This document shows positions 53,349 to 62,249 of a stretch of DNA of 64,000 nucleotides, one piece after another. This DNA is from Sphingobium sp. CAP-1 (lineage in GTDB: Bacteria > Pseudomonadota > Alphaproteobacteria > Sphingomonadales > Sphingomonadaceae): positions 1,798,001-1,862,000 of the forward strand of contig NZ_CP046252.1 of assembly GCF_009720145.1 (NCBI RefSeq), read 5' to 3'. The notes beneath the pieces were generated by a model. It saw only the letters and a list, made by a program, of their open reading frames with translations, was not told the origin of the DNA and made no database searches. Position 1 is the first letter of the stretch. Every line of letters starts with the position of its first letter. Both the position numbers and the translations under genes were made by a program.

Positions 53349-53745
53349 GACTTGATTTCCGGTCGAGTTCGATGCCGATGATGGCGAACAGCATCAGGGG
53401 GATAATCCAGACCGTGTTCAGCCCTTCATAGATGCGGTCCGAAAAGCTTTGCAGCAGCAGGGTGACGATATGGGTCAGCACCGTCATGAGCTGACAGGCT
53501 GCCACCCAGATCGGCCAGTAGCGCTGGCTCTGGAACATCAGCCAGAGCAGCGCCACGAAGGTAAGGCAATCGACGGCCATCAGCCAAAATTGCGTCGCGT
53601 GCCATGATCCGGCGAGCTGGGCCGGAATGGTGAGCAGCACCGCCGCTACCGATATGACCACGAACAGGCGCCCGTCCCGTCCGCCAAAGGCGGCAGCGAA
53701 GGCGCAGGTCGCGAGCGTCAAAAGCCAGAAAGAAGCCGCCAGCAT
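53326..53745 (-). CDS. small four-helix membrane protein of unknown function
   Basis: A 139-residue, very hydrophobic protein with about four membrane helices (starting LAASFWLLTLATCAFAAAFGG, then VVISVAAVLLTIPAQL, FWLMAVDCLTFVALLWLMFQ, and WIIPLMLFAIIGI) and a short polar tail. I do not recognise a family. Its 3' end overlaps the MarR-like start by 23 bases. Placement with the MarR-like regulator, a 115-residue gene and a LuxR-type regulator suggests a small regulated membrane module. The ATG at 53745 fits; upstream the gap to the next gene is short. Confidence 0.75.
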   Translation of the reverse strand: MLAASFWLLTLATCAFAAAFGGRDGRLFVVISVAAVLLTIPAQLAGSWHATQFWLMAVDCLTFVALLWLMFQSQRYWPIWVAACQLMTVLTHIVTLLLQSFSDRIYEGLNTVWIIPLMLFAIIGIELDRKSSHDRAYTA

Positions 53746-53815
53746 CCAAATTTCCGTTGAGAGGGGTCAAACGTCCGGTTGTATGCGGGCGGCTTCCACC
53801 TGGTCGGGTGCCTGT

Positions 53816-54163
53816 TCAGGCGACCAGGGTCAGGTGGCGCGGCGCCTCATCCTGTGCGGGCGCATCCATGCCGAGCGGGCAGCCGAAGGCGGTCACTTCG
53901 AACTGGCTCTTTTCGATGCAGCGGGTCAGCAGCGCGGTCGCGCGGATCATATCGCTGCGCCCCGCAATGATCTTGGTGGTGCTGTCGTGAAGCTGCTGGA
54001 GAATGCGCTGGCTTTCCATGGCGGTCAGGCCCGATCCCTGTGCCGCCGCGATGAAGGCGGTGGTGAGCTGGGCGGCGTCGACCAGCGCCGTATCGAACGC
54101 GGTGAAAGCCTGGCGGGTCTGATCGGCGACGGCCTGGGTCTTGGCGGAATCGAGGTTGAGCAC
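53816..54163 (-). CDS. small soluble protein of unknown function
   Basis: A 115-residue helical protein without signal or membrane part. It has no family I can name: LDSAKTQAVADQTRQAFTAFDTALVDAAQ, then LTAMESQRILQQLHDSTTKIIAGR, and the tail GCPLGMDAPAQDEAPRHLTLVA. The GTG at 54163 is preceded by AAGGAG at seven bases, which decides the start; a longer frame to 54256 would overlap the LuxR-type gene and has no such site. It is 64 bases downstream of that regulator on the same strand. Confidence 0.7.
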   Translation of the reverse strand: MLNLDSAKTQAVADQTRQAFTAFDTALVDAAQLTTAFIAAAQGSGLTAMESQRILQQLHDSTTKIIAGRSDMIRATALLTRCIEKSQFEVTAFGCPLGMDAPAQDEAPRHLTLVA

Positions 54164-54227
54164 AAGTCTTCTCCTTCGCACGACGCCCATCGGACGGTGC
54201 GTTGTCAGCATGGTCATTCGGGAAGGA

Positions 54228-54719
54228 TCAGGCCAGCGCCTTGAAGGCTCCGGCAATCAGCAGCAGCAACGTGATGAGGCCTACACTGGTCAGAACCGCT
54301 GCGCGGATCATCGCCAATATGCGGCCGTCGATGCTCAGTTCATTGATCGATCCCCCTAGCGGCGGGCCGAAGGCGAGGATGCGGCGCAGAAGCGATTTGC
54401 GCTCCTTCTGCTCATCCGGCCTGTCCGGCTGAGCAAGGGATGACGCAGGATCGGGATCGGAGGCAAGCGGCTCCGATTGATGTATCAAGGGCTGATATGT
54501 GCCGATATGGGGCTTGAATTGCTCGGCCGTGATGAACAGCCGTGCCGCCTCCTTGCGCGACGGCACACCGAACTTGCGCAGACTGGTGCGGACGCGCTGA
54601 TCGACCGTATGCTCCGAAATATGGAGCTGACGCGCGATTTCCTTGGAATTGAAGCCCTGCGACACCAGCCGCAGACACTGCTTTTCCCCCTCGCTCAAGG
54701 CCGGCAAGGTTTCCACCAC
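54228..54719 (-). CDS. LuxR-type regulator with C-terminal membrane anchor
   Basis: A 163-residue protein. Residues about 5-65 are a LuxR-type helix-turn-helix: LSEGEKQCLRLVSQGFNSKEIARQLHISEHTVDQRVRTSLRKFGVPSRKEAARLF, with the typical Thr-Val-Asp in place of Thr-Val-Lys. Residues about 70-130 are a polar linker, and residues about 136-161 form one hydrophobic helix (IRAAVLTSVGLITLLLLIAGAF). So the DNA-binding domain faces the cytosol at the end of a membrane anchor and there is no receiver. The GTG at 54719 with AGGAGG upstream is chosen; a longer frame to 54968 lacks this. It heads the cluster of small unknown genes downstream. Confidence 0.8.
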   Translation of the reverse strand: MVETLPALSEGEKQCLRLVSQGFNSKEIARQLHISEHTVDQRVRTSLRKFGVPSRKEAARLFITAEQFKPHIGTYQPLIHQSEPLASDPDPASSLAQPDRPDEQKERKSLLRRILAFGPPLGGSINELSIDGRILAMIRAAVLTSVGLITLLLLIAGAFKALA

Positions 54720-54897
54720 TCCGTCAGTCCTCCTGTGCGGGCCTTTGCCGGTCAGAAAAGGACCGGCTTCAAAAGACCCACAACCACCCGCTTTATCGTG
54801 CCGATCCAAGGTTGCGATTCGGTTTGCGTCAGACGCTAAAGTGGCACGACCGGGCAGGAAGGTGCAATGTCGATGGCGAATCGGACTCTGCCGCCGC

Positions 54898-55071
54898 CTA
54901 TTTCGCGCCCGGCTTCGTCCCCTCCTGCTTCGCCTTGTGCGCGGCGAGCAGCGCGTCGATTTCGACAATGCGCAGGCGCTGAGGCGTGTCCTTGGCCAGC
55001 CCTTTCAGGCGGCATTCGGCCCACAGGGCGCGGCGTTCGGACGTAAGAGCCTTGAGATAGAGATCGGCCAT
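54898..55071 (-). CDS. 57-residue small protein of unknown function
   Basis: A very short reading frame: ATG at 55071 preceded by GGGAG at seven bases, stop TAG at 54900. The product MADLYLKALTSERRALWAEC... is helical and charged, ending in a Lys-rich tail (AAHKAKQEGTKPGAK). No family is recognised. Evidence for a gene is the good ribosome site, the clean frame and position between the typA terminator and the LuxR-type gene. Confidence is limited by length. Confidence 0.6.
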   Translation of the reverse strand: MADLYLKALTSERRALWAECRLKGLAKDTPQRLRIVEIDALLAAHKAKQEGTKPGAK

Positions 55072-55095
55072 GCGGTGGCTCCCTGCAACAAAGGA

Positions 55096-55127
55096 AAAGG
55101 GCCAGCGCCTTGCGACGCCGGCCCTTT
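55096..55127 (-). terminator. terminator after typA
   Basis: On the minus strand a 12-bp stem (AAAGGGCC GGCG / CGCT GGCCCTTT with one mismatch) with the 3' arm running into TTTTCCTTTG. It lies about 90 bases after typA stop, past the tandem repeats, so typA mRNA includes the repeats. Confidence 0.75.
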
Positions 55128-55150
55128 CATAACGTGTCAGCGCTGAAAAA

Positions 55151-55231
55151 TCAGGCCACCTTGGTCCGGGCGACCTGAAACATCAGGCCGCCTTCCGTCC
55201 AGGCAACCTGAAACATCAGGCCGCCTTGGAA
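55151..55231 (-). repeat. tandem repeat overlapping the typA stop
   Basis: Two full units (55151-55182, 32 bases; 55183-55215, 33 bases) and a partial third (55216-55231) that is the end of typA. On the minus strand each unit contains AAGGYGGCCTGA followed by a T-rich TGTTTCAGG-like part, so the last codons and stop of typA are copied twice downstream. Confidence 0.85.
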
Positions 55232-57033
55232 CGGCTCATGCGCTTGCGCTCGTTCGGGTCGAGATAGCGCTTGCGCAGGCGAATGGTCTTGGGCGTTACC
55301 TCGACCATTTCATCATCGTCGATATAGGCGATGGCCTGTTCCAGCGTCATCTTCTTGGGCGGAGTCAGGCGGACGGCGTCATCCTTGCCGCTGGCGCGGA
55401 AGTTGGTCAGCGCCTTCGACTTCATCGGATTGACTTCAAGGTCTTCGGGCTTGGCGTTCTCGCCGATCACCATGCCTTCATAGAGGGTTTCGCCGACGCC
55501 CACGAACAGGATGCCGCGATCTTCCAGCGGGCCCAGCGCATAGGCATTGGCTTCACCCGCACCATTCGAGATCAGCACGCCATTCTTGCGGCCTTCGATC
55601 TTGCCCTTGTGGGGGCCGTACTTCTCGAACAGGCGGTTCATGATGCCAGTGCCGCGCGTGTCGGACAGGAATTCGCCATGATAGCCGATCAGGCCGCGCG
55701 ACGGCGCGGAGAAGGTGATGCGGGTCTTGCCGCCGCCCGAAGGACGCATGTCGGTCATTTCGGCCTTGCGGATGTTCATCTTGTCGACGACCGTGCCGGA
55801 GAACTCATCGTCAACGTCGATGACGACCGTTTCATAAGGCTCCGTCTTGCCGCCATTCTCGTCCTCGCCGAACAGCACGCGCGGACGCGAAATGCCGAGT
55901 TCAAAGCCTTCGCGGCGCATGGTTTCGATCAGAACGCCGAGCTGGAGTTCGCCACGACCGGCGACTTCGAAGCTGTCCTTGTCGTCCGATTCCGTCACCT
56001 TGATGGCGACGTTGGATTCGGCTTCGCGGGCCAGACGGTCGCGGATCATGCGGCTCGTCACCTTGCTGCCTTCACGACCCGCCATCGGCGAATCATTGAC
56101 GGCGAAGCGCATCGACAGGGTCGGCGGATCGATCGGCTGGGCCTTGATCGGCGCACTGACCTGCGGGTCGGCGATGGTGTTGGCCACGGTGGCGACGGTC
56201 AGACCGGCCAGCGAGATGATGTCGCCCGCCTTGGCTTCGTCCACCGGCACGCGGTCCAGACCCTGGAAGGACATGATCTTCGACGCGCGGCCGGTTTCGA
56301 TCACATTGCCGTCGGCGTCCAGCGCGTGAATCGGCTGGTTGACCTTGACCGTGCCCGACTGGACGCGGCCGGTCAGGATACGGCCGAGGAAATTGTCGCG
56401 GTCGAGCAGCGTGACGAGGAAGCTGAACGGCGCGTCCTGATCCAGCGACGGCGGCGGGACATGGTCGACGATCTTCTGGAACAGCGGGGTCAGCGTGCCC
56501 GACCGCAGCGAGGCGTCGTCATTGGCATAGCCGTTGCGACCCGACGCGTAGAGGACCGGGAAGTCGAGCTGCTCATCGGTGGCGTCCAGCGTCACGAACA
56601 GGTCGAACACTTCGTCCAGCACTTCCTGGATGCGCTCGTCGGGGCGGTCGACCTTGTTGACGACGACGATGGGCTTCAAACCGAGAGCAAGAGCCTTGCC
56701 GGTGACGAACTTGGTCTGCGGCATCGCGCCTTCCGACGAATCGACCAGCAGGATCACGCCGTCGACCATCGAGAGGATGCGCTCCACTTCGCCGCCAAAG
56801 TCGGCGTGGCCGGGCGTGTCGACGATGTTGATGCGGGTGCCGTTCCATTCGACCGAGGTGGGCTTCGCCAAAATGGTGATGCCGCGCTCCTTTTCCAGGT
56901 CGTTCGAGTCCATCGCGCGTTCCTCGACGCGCTGATTTTCACGGAAGGTGCCGGACTGGCGGAAAAGCTGGTCGACAAGGGTGGTCTTGCCATGGTCGAC
57001 GTGCGCGATGATGGCGATATTACGCAGGGACAT
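55216..57033 (-). CDS. typA: translational GTPase TypA/BipA
   Basis: Ribosome-associated GTPase for stress adaptation and ribosome assembly. The 605-residue product has G1 AHVDHGKTT (10-18), the switch I region ERAMDSNDLEKERGITILAK, G3 DTPGHADFGGE, G4 NKVDRPD, and the EF-G-like domains with the family-specific C-terminal part (GPLEDRGILFVGVGETLYEGM and NPMKSKALTNFRASGKDD). The ATG at 57033 starts MSLRNIAIIAHVDHG; the frame is open upstream to 57126. Immediately after its stop are two tandem copies of the last codons, then a terminator. It diverges from the S10 peptidase gene. Confidence 0.97.
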   Translation of the reverse strand: MSLRNIAIIAHVDHGKTTLVDQLFRQSGTFRENQRVEERAMDSNDLEKERGITILAKPTSVEWNGTRINIVDTPGHADFGGEVERILSMVDGVILLVDSSEGAMPQTKFVTGKALALGLKPIVVVNKVDRPDERIQEVLDEVFDLFVTLDATDEQLDFPVLYASGRNGYANDDASLRSGTLTPLFQKIVDHVPPPSLDQDAPFSFLVTLLDRDNFLGRILTGRVQSGTVKVNQPIHALDADGNVIETGRASKIMSFQGLDRVPVDEAKAGDIISLAGLTVATVANTIADPQVSAPIKAQPIDPPTLSMRFAVNDSPMAGREGSKVTSRMIRDRLAREAESNVAIKVTESDDKDSFEVAGRGELQLGVLIETMRREGFELGISRPRVLFGEDENGGKTEPYETVVIDVDDEFSGTVVDKMNIRKAEMTDMRPSGGGKTRITFSAPSRGLIGYHGEFLSDTRGTGIMNRLFEKYGPHKGKIEGRKNGVLISNGAGEANAYALGPLEDRGILFVGVGETLYEGMVIGENAKPEDLEVNPMKSKALTNFRASGKDDAVRLTPPKKMTLEQAIAYIDDDEMVEVTPKTIRLRKRYLDPNERKRMSRSKAA

Positions 57034-57263
57034 GAAACTGCCTTTGGGATCGGGTTCTCCCGGCCGGCACCACGCCTGTCCAGGACTATCGGGCGCGCCC
57101 CTACAGGAAATGATGCGTTGCGGCAAGGGCGACGGGGTGTCACCGGCACGACCACCACCGGCCAGCCTGCTTTACATCAGTGCAATTGCCCCTTGCCCTG
57201 CCGGTCAGCCTTTCTATGGTGCGCCGCTTCGCCGATAATATACCATATCCTCAAGGAGTGCCC

Positions 57264-58814
57264 ATGCGGTCGTCCCTCCCCCTCGCCTTTGCCTCCCTCC
57301 TCGCCCTTGGCGCCCCGGCCCTGGCACAGAAGGAGGCGCCCGACGCCGCCAAGCACCACGCCGACACCGTCGCCGAGCAGGTCGCGGCCAACTGGGCCAG
57401 CGCGCCGGTCGAGGAAGTGACCCAAAGCAGCAAAGGCACGGCCCGCGTCGATGGCAAGGCGATCGCCTACACCCAGACCGCCGGCACGCTCACCATCCGC
57501 GACGAAAAGGGCAAGCCTGTCGCCAGCATGTTCTACACCGCCTATACGGCGGTCGGTAAAAACCGCCCCGTCACCTTCTTCTACAATGGCGGCCCCGGTT
57601 CCTCCTCGCTCTGGCTGCGCATGGGCAGCTTCGCGCCGGAGCATGTCCGCACCGGCAATCCCGAAGCGGTGAAGCCCGCCCCCTTCGATGTCGGCCCCAA
57701 TAATGACAGCCTGATCGGCAGCACCGACATGGTGTTTCTGGACGCGATCGGCGCGGGCTATTCCCGGCCGCTGGGCGACGCCAAACCGTCCGATTTCTAT
57801 GGCGTGGATCAGGATGTCGACGCCTTCGCCAAGGCGATCATCCGCTACACGACGAAAAATGGCCGCTGGACATCGCCCAAATATATTTTCGGCGAAAGCT
57901 ATGGCACGACCCGGTCGGGAGCGCTCGCCTGGCAACTGGAGGATCGGGGGCTGGCGCTGAACGGCGTGGTGCTGCTGTCGTCAATCATGAATTACGGTGT
58001 GCGCCAGTCGGGCTTCGACACCATCCATATCGGCTATATTCCCAGCTATGCCGCGACCGCCTGGTATCACAATCGCGTGCCCGGCGGCCGTCCCGCCAGT
58101 CTGGAACAATTTGTCGAGGAATCGCGCCAGTTCGCCAATGGTCCCTATGCCACCGCCCTGCTCAAGGGACAGGACATCACGACGGAGGAAAGCGACCAGA
58201 TCGCCCAGCAATTGAGTCGCTTCACCGGCCTGTCGGTCGATTATCTGAAGCGCGCGAACCTGCGCGTCAGCCTGTCACGCTTTCGCAAGGAATTGCTGCG
58301 TGACGGGCATGAGACGATCGGTCGCTTCGACAGCCGCTATAAGGGGATCGACGCCGACGCGGCGGGCGAGGAACCGGAATATGATCCGTCCAGCACTGGC
58401 ATCACCGGCCTTTATGTCGGCAGCTTCCTGGATCAGGTGACGCGCCAGATCGGCTATAAGACCGACCTCAGCTACCGCCTGAGCGCGCGGGAGGGCGGCG
58501 ATTTCAAATGGGACTGGAGCCATAGCCCGCCCGAAGGCGGCAAGCAGAATGTCGCCGACGTGACCGCCGACCTCTCCGCCGCGATGCGGACCAACCCGCA
58601 TCTGCGAATACTGTCGCTCAATGGCTGGTACGACATGGCGACGCCCTTCTTCTCGACCGAGCGCGACCTCAAGCATATGATGCTGGAGCCGGCGCTGCGG
58701 CCCAATCTCCAGTTCAAATATTATCCGGCGGGCCACATGGTCTATCTGAACCCGGAAGCGCTGCACCAGATGCGGCTCGACATGGAGCGCTATTATGCCG
58801 AGGGCGCGCGCTGA
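57264..58814 (+). CDS. exported S10-family serine carboxypeptidase-like protein
   Basis: A 516-residue exported peptidase-like protein. Residues 1-21 are a signal peptide ending ALA. The S10 triad is in order: Ser212 in GESYG, Asp457 in NGWYDMATP, His491 in GHMVY. The oxyanion region is FFYNGGPGSSSLW near residue 113, exactly the family's motif. A central helical cap (about 270-400) is long, as in bacterial members. S10 enzymes cut single residues from C-termini at acid pH; the physiological target here is unknown. The ATG at 57264 has AAGGAG upstream. It is followed by a strong intrinsic terminator. Confidence 0.93.
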   Translation: MRSSLPLAFASLLALGAPALAQKEAPDAAKHHADTVAEQVAANWASAPVEEVTQSSKGTARVDGKAIAYTQTAGTLTIRDEKGKPVASMFYTAYTAVGKNRPVTFFYNGGPGSSSLWLRMGSFAPEHVRTGNPEAVKPAPFDVGPNNDSLIGSTDMVFLDAIGAGYSRPLGDAKPSDFYGVDQDVDAFAKAIIRYTTKNGRWTSPKYIFGESYGTTRSGALAWQLEDRGLALNGVVLLSSIMNYGVRQSGFDTIHIGYIPSYAATAWYHNRVPGGRPASLEQFVEESRQFANGPYATALLKGQDITTEESDQIAQQLSRFTGLSVDYLKRANLRVSLSRFRKELLRDGHETIGRFDSRYKGIDADAAGEEPEYDPSSTGITGLYVGSFLDQVTRQIGYKTDLSYRLSAREGGDFKWDWSHSPPEGGKQNVADVTADLSAAMRTNPHLRILSLNGWYDMATPFFSTERDLKHMMLEPALRPNLQFKYYPAGHMVYLNPEALHQMRLDMERYYAEGAR

Positions 58815-58822
58815 ATGACGAA

Positions 58823-58857
58823 GGGGGCGGTGACGACACCGTCCCCGTTTCTTTTTA
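58823..58857 (+). terminator. intrinsic terminator of the S10 peptidase gene
   Basis: GGGGGCGGTG/CACCGTCCCC, 10-bp stem with one G-T pair around ACGA, followed by GTTTCTTTTTA. It overlaps the last three bases of actP on the other strand. Confidence 0.88.
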
Positions 58858-60546
58858 GTGGTCGCTCGCCGCAAACGCCCCGATGCCGGTTTCGGCGCGG
58901 ACCCGCTGGGCGGTGTATCCGGCCTTGTCCACCGCCGCGCGAGGCGATCCGTCGAGCAGCGAGATCAGCCAGATGGCGATAAAGCCCGCCGGGACCGAAA
59001 AGATCGCCGCCGAACTATAGGGGAAGGGCGCCGCGCCAAGACCGAAGGTGGTGGTCCACACCGCCGGCGACAGCAGGGTCAGCACGAAGGCGGTGAGCAG
59101 GCCGATGGTCCCGCCCCAGGCCGCGCCGCGCGTGGTGCAGCCGCTCCACAACAGCGACAGGATCAGCACCGGAAAGTTGCCCGACGCCGCCAGCGCAAAA
59201 GCGAGGCTGACCATGAAGGCGACATTCTGCTTCTCGAACGCCAGCCCCAGCAGCACCGCCAGCGCGCCCAGCGCCAAAGTCGTCAGCCGCGACACGCGCA
59301 ATTCATCGGCGGAACTGGCCTGCCCATGCCTGAACACGGTGGCGTAGAGATCATGACTGACCGCCGACGCGGCAGACAGTGTCAGCCCAGCCACCACCGC
59401 CAGGATGGTCGCAAAGGCCACGGCCGAGATAAAGCCGAGGAAGGCATTGCCACCGATCGCATGGGCCAGATGGATCGCCGCCATATTGCCGCCGCCGCGC
59501 AAGCCGCCCTCGCCGTCGAGATAGCCCGCATCCGTCCCCACCAGCACGATCGCGCCGAAACCGATGATGAAGGTCAATATATAGAAATAGCCGATCCAGC
59601 CGGTCGCCCAGAGGACCGACTTGCGCGCCTCCTTCGCGTCGGGGACGGTGAAGAAGCGCATCAGGATATGCGGCAGGCCGGCCGTGCCGAGCATCAGCGC
59701 AAGGCCGAAGGAAATGGCCGATACCGGGTCTTTGATGAAATTGCCCGGCGCCATGATCGAGCGGCCGGCCGCCGCCGCCTCGTTCACATTTGCGCCGCCG
59801 GCCAGCGCGGCCTGCGCCTTGACCGCCACCGCGCGGGCGAACAAAGTCTCCAGTGAAAAACCGGTCTGCGCCAGCACCATCAGCGCCATGAAGCTGGCCC
59901 CGCCCAGCAGCAGCACCGCCTTGATGATCTGGACCCAGGTCGTCGCGCGCATCCCGCCGAACAGGACGTAAAGCATCATGAGGCCGCCGACGATCAGCAC
60001 CGCCAGCGCATAGGGCAGGCCGAACAATAATTTGATGAGTTGCCCCGCCCCCACCATCTGCGCGACCAGATAGAAGCTGACCACCAGGAGCGTGCTGACC
60101 GCCGCGAAGCTGCGCACCGGCGGCTGGGCGAAGCGGTAGGAGGCGACATCGGCGAAGGTGTAGCGGCCAAGGTTGCGCAGCCGCTCCGCCATCAGGAACA
60201 GCAGGATCGGCCAGCCCACCAGAAAGCCGGTTGAGTAGATAAGGCCATCATAGCCGTCGTTGAAAATCTGCGCCGAAATACCGAGGAAAGAGGCGGCGGA
60301 CATATAGTCGCCCGCCATGGCAAGGCCATTTTGAAAGCCAGTGATGCCGCCGCCCGCCGTATAGAAATCCGACGCGGTGCGGGTGCGCGCCGCCGCCGCC
60401 TTGGTGATCCAGAGCGTCAGCCCGACAAAGGCAACGAACATGGCGATCGCCACCCAGTTGATGGGCTGGCGCTGCGCCTCCCCCTCCAGCGCGGCGGCGA
60501 AGGCGGGGGACGGGATCAGCGCGAGCGCGACGAGCCACGCCCTCAC
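58855..60546 (-). CDS. actP: cation/acetate symporter (ActP type)
   Basis: A 563-residue sodium:solute symporter for acetate and related acids. Signs are the signal-like N-terminus (ending AFA), DFYTAGGGITGFQNGLAMAGDYMSAASFLGISA in the first helices, SYRFAQPPVRSFAAVSTLLVVSFYLVAQMVGAGQLI, and SAVAFATILAVVAGLTLSAASAVSHDLYA, which is the family's conserved core. About 13 membrane helices. It starts right after a DUF485 gene, whose stop overlaps its ATG (ATGA), the classic yjcH-actP pair. Substrate is inferred from the family; pyruvate or other short acids are possible. Confidence 0.94.
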   Translation of the reverse strand: MRAWLVALALIPSPAFAAALEGEAQRQPINWVAIAMFVAFVGLTLWITKAAAARTRTASDFYTAGGGITGFQNGLAMAGDYMSAASFLGISAQIFNDGYDGLIYSTGFLVGWPILLFLMAERLRNLGRYTFADVASYRFAQPPVRSFAAVSTLLVVSFYLVAQMVGAGQLIKLLFGLPYALAVLIVGGLMMLYVLFGGMRATTWVQIIKAVLLLGGASFMALMVLAQTGFSLETLFARAVAVKAQAALAGGANVNEAAAAGRSIMAPGNFIKDPVSAISFGLALMLGTAGLPHILMRFFTVPDAKEARKSVLWATGWIGYFYILTFIIGFGAIVLVGTDAGYLDGEGGLRGGGNMAAIHLAHAIGGNAFLGFISAVAFATILAVVAGLTLSAASAVSHDLYATVFRHGQASSADELRVSRLTTLALGALAVLLGLAFEKQNVAFMVSLAFALAASGNFPVLILSLLWSGCTTRGAAWGGTIGLLTAFVLTLLSPAVWTTTFGLGAAPFPYSSAAIFSVPAGFIAIWLISLLDGSPRAAVDKAGYTAQRVRAETGIGAFAASDH

Positions 60547-60863
60547 GCACCATGATCCTTGAGAATGGCGGCCATCTGCGCATCATGATGGCGGTTGGCA
60601 TGGGCGACATAGAGGCCGGTCAGGAGAATCGCGAGCAGGATCAGGCCAAGGCCGACCGGGATGCCGATCGAGGTGACGCCCGCCCCGATCGGCGCGCCCA
60701 GCAGCGCCTTGTCAAAGGCGATCAGCAGCAGATAGGCAACGAAAGCGACGAAGATGATCGCCGACAGCCACCAGCCCAGGCGCGCGCGCCGCGCCACCAG
60801 CGCCCGATAGCGCTGATCGGCCGCGACCGCCGCGATCAGCGCCTCTTCCCCTGCCTGCGTCAT
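60543..60863 (-). CDS. DUF485 membrane protein (YjcH-like)
   Basis: A 106-residue protein with two membrane helices (about 30-52 and 62-88) of the DUF485 family, typically encoded just before actP and thought to assist it. Family signs are the N-terminal RYRALVARRARLGWWLSAIIFVAFVAYLLLIAF and the second helix SIGIPVGLGLILLAILLTGLYVAHANRH. Its TGA overlaps the actP start as ATGA. The ATG at 60863 begins with TQAGEEALIAAVAAD. The 154 bases to the next gene on the right must hold the promoters for this operon and telA. Confidence 0.92.
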   Translation of the reverse strand: MTQAGEEALIAAVAADQRYRALVARRARLGWWLSAIIFVAFVAYLLLIAFDKALLGAPIGAGVTSIGIPVGLGLILLAILLTGLYVAHANRHHDAQMAAILKDHGA

Positions 60864-61017
60864 GCGCCCTCCCCTTCACCTTCCGCCATGCTAACCCGCC
60901 GCCGGGCGATTGCAATGGCATGGGGACGCCCCTTATAACGGCGGAGCAGACTTGCGGCCCGACTGTTTTATGCACATATGACAGTCGTAGGGCCGCCTTG
61001 GGCTTCTGGGAGATGAC

Positions 61018-62229
61018 ATGGCTTCGACCGCGCCAACCGCCACCGTTGATACGCTGAACCTTACGCCGCCCGATCCGGTGCCGGTGGTCGCGCCGGAAAA
61101 GGCGTCCGGCCTGGTGCCGATCGAGGAGGAGAAGCGCAGCAAGCTGGACGAGAAGGTCGACGCCTTCGTCGAGGATCTGGTCGCGCAGGACGCCAATTCG
61201 CCGGAATTCGGCAAGCGGGTCGATCAATTGACCAATATGGGGCGCAAGGAAATCGCGGAAGCTGCGGGCCATAGCAATCGCTTCCTCGACCGGCCGGTGC
61301 GGGCGATGGACAGCGATACCAAGGTCGGCGCCGACCTCGCCGAACTGCGCCGCACGGTGGAGGATCTGGACCCTGGCAAGCGCGGCAATTTGCTGGCGCC
61401 CAAGAAGCTGTTCGGGATCATCCCCTTCGGCAACAAGATGCGCGACTATTTCGACGGCTACAAAAGCGCGCAGGGCCATATCAATTCGATCCTGGGCAGT
61501 CTGGCCAGCGGCAAGGACGTGCTGATTAAGGATAATGCCGCGATCGATGTCGAGCGGCAGAATATGTGGCAGACGATGGGTCGTCTGGAGCAGATGATCC
61601 ATATCAGCAAGACCATGGACGCACGGCTGGAAAGCAAGGCTCTGGAACTGGATTCGAGCGATCCGGCCAAGGCCAAGGCGATCCGCGAAAGCGCGCTCTT
61701 CTACATTCGCCAGCGCACGCAGGATCTGCTGACCCAGATGGCGGTGACAGTACAGGGCTATCTGGCGCTCGATCTGGTGAAAAAGAATAATGTCGAACTG
61801 GTCAAGGGCGTGGACCGCGCCAGCACGACGACCGTGGCGGCGCTGCGGACGGCGGTGACGGTGGCGCAGGCGCTGGCCGGGCAAAGGCTGGTGCTGGAAC
61901 AGATCAGCGCGCTCAACACCACCACCGCCAACATGATCGACCGCACCGGCGAATTGCTGAAAAGCCAGACCGCGCAGATTCACGAGCAGGCAGCCAGCAG
62001 CACGATCCCGATCGAGACGCTGCAACGCGCCTTCCAGAATATCTACGACACGATGGACAATATCGACGCCTTCAAGCTGAAGGCGCTGGAGAATATGAAA
62101 ACCACGGTCAACACCCTGTCGAACGAGGTCGAAAAGTCGAAAGGCTATATCGCCCGCGCCGAGGGCCAGGCCCAGGCCGCCAAGGAAGCGCGAGTCGAAA
62201 ACCCGCTACTGAGCGCGATCGAGGGATGA
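61018..62229 (+). CDS. toxic anion resistance protein TelA family
   Basis: A 403-residue soluble, largely helical protein of the TelA/YaaN family, linked to tellurite and other stress resistance; the molecular role is unknown. The family core is clear from LAPKKLFGIIPFGNKMRDYFDGYKSAQGHINSIL to VEKSKGYIARAEGQAQAAKE, with long coiled-coil-like helices in the last 200 residues. The N-terminal 45 residues are Pro-rich and disordered. It is transcribed ahead of an XpaC-like gene with a dispersed palindrome in the gap, the usual TelA-XpaC pairing. No ter genes are nearby, so tellurite specifically is not implied. Confidence 0.92.
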   Translation: MASTAPTATVDTLNLTPPDPVPVVAPEKASGLVPIEEEKRSKLDEKVDAFVEDLVAQDANSPEFGKRVDQLTNMGRKEIAEAAGHSNRFLDRPVRAMDSDTKVGADLAELRRTVEDLDPGKRGNLLAPKKLFGIIPFGNKMRDYFDGYKSAQGHINSILGSLASGKDVLIKDNAAIDVERQNMWQTMGRLEQMIHISKTMDARLESKALELDSSDPAKAKAIRESALFYIRQRTQDLLTQMAVTVQGYLALDLVKKNNVELVKGVDRASTTTVAALRTAVTVAQALAGQRLVLEQISALNTTTANMIDRTGELLKSQTAQIHEQAASSTIPIETLQRAFQNIYDTMDNIDAFKLKALENMKTTVNTLSNEVEKSKGYIARAEGQAQAAKEARVENPLLSAIEG

Positions 62230-62249
62230 TCGTGATGCTCCCTCTCCGC

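Noticed and set aside
55151..55231. A CRISPR array
   Set aside because: The units are directly abutting without spacers and include the typA stop codon.
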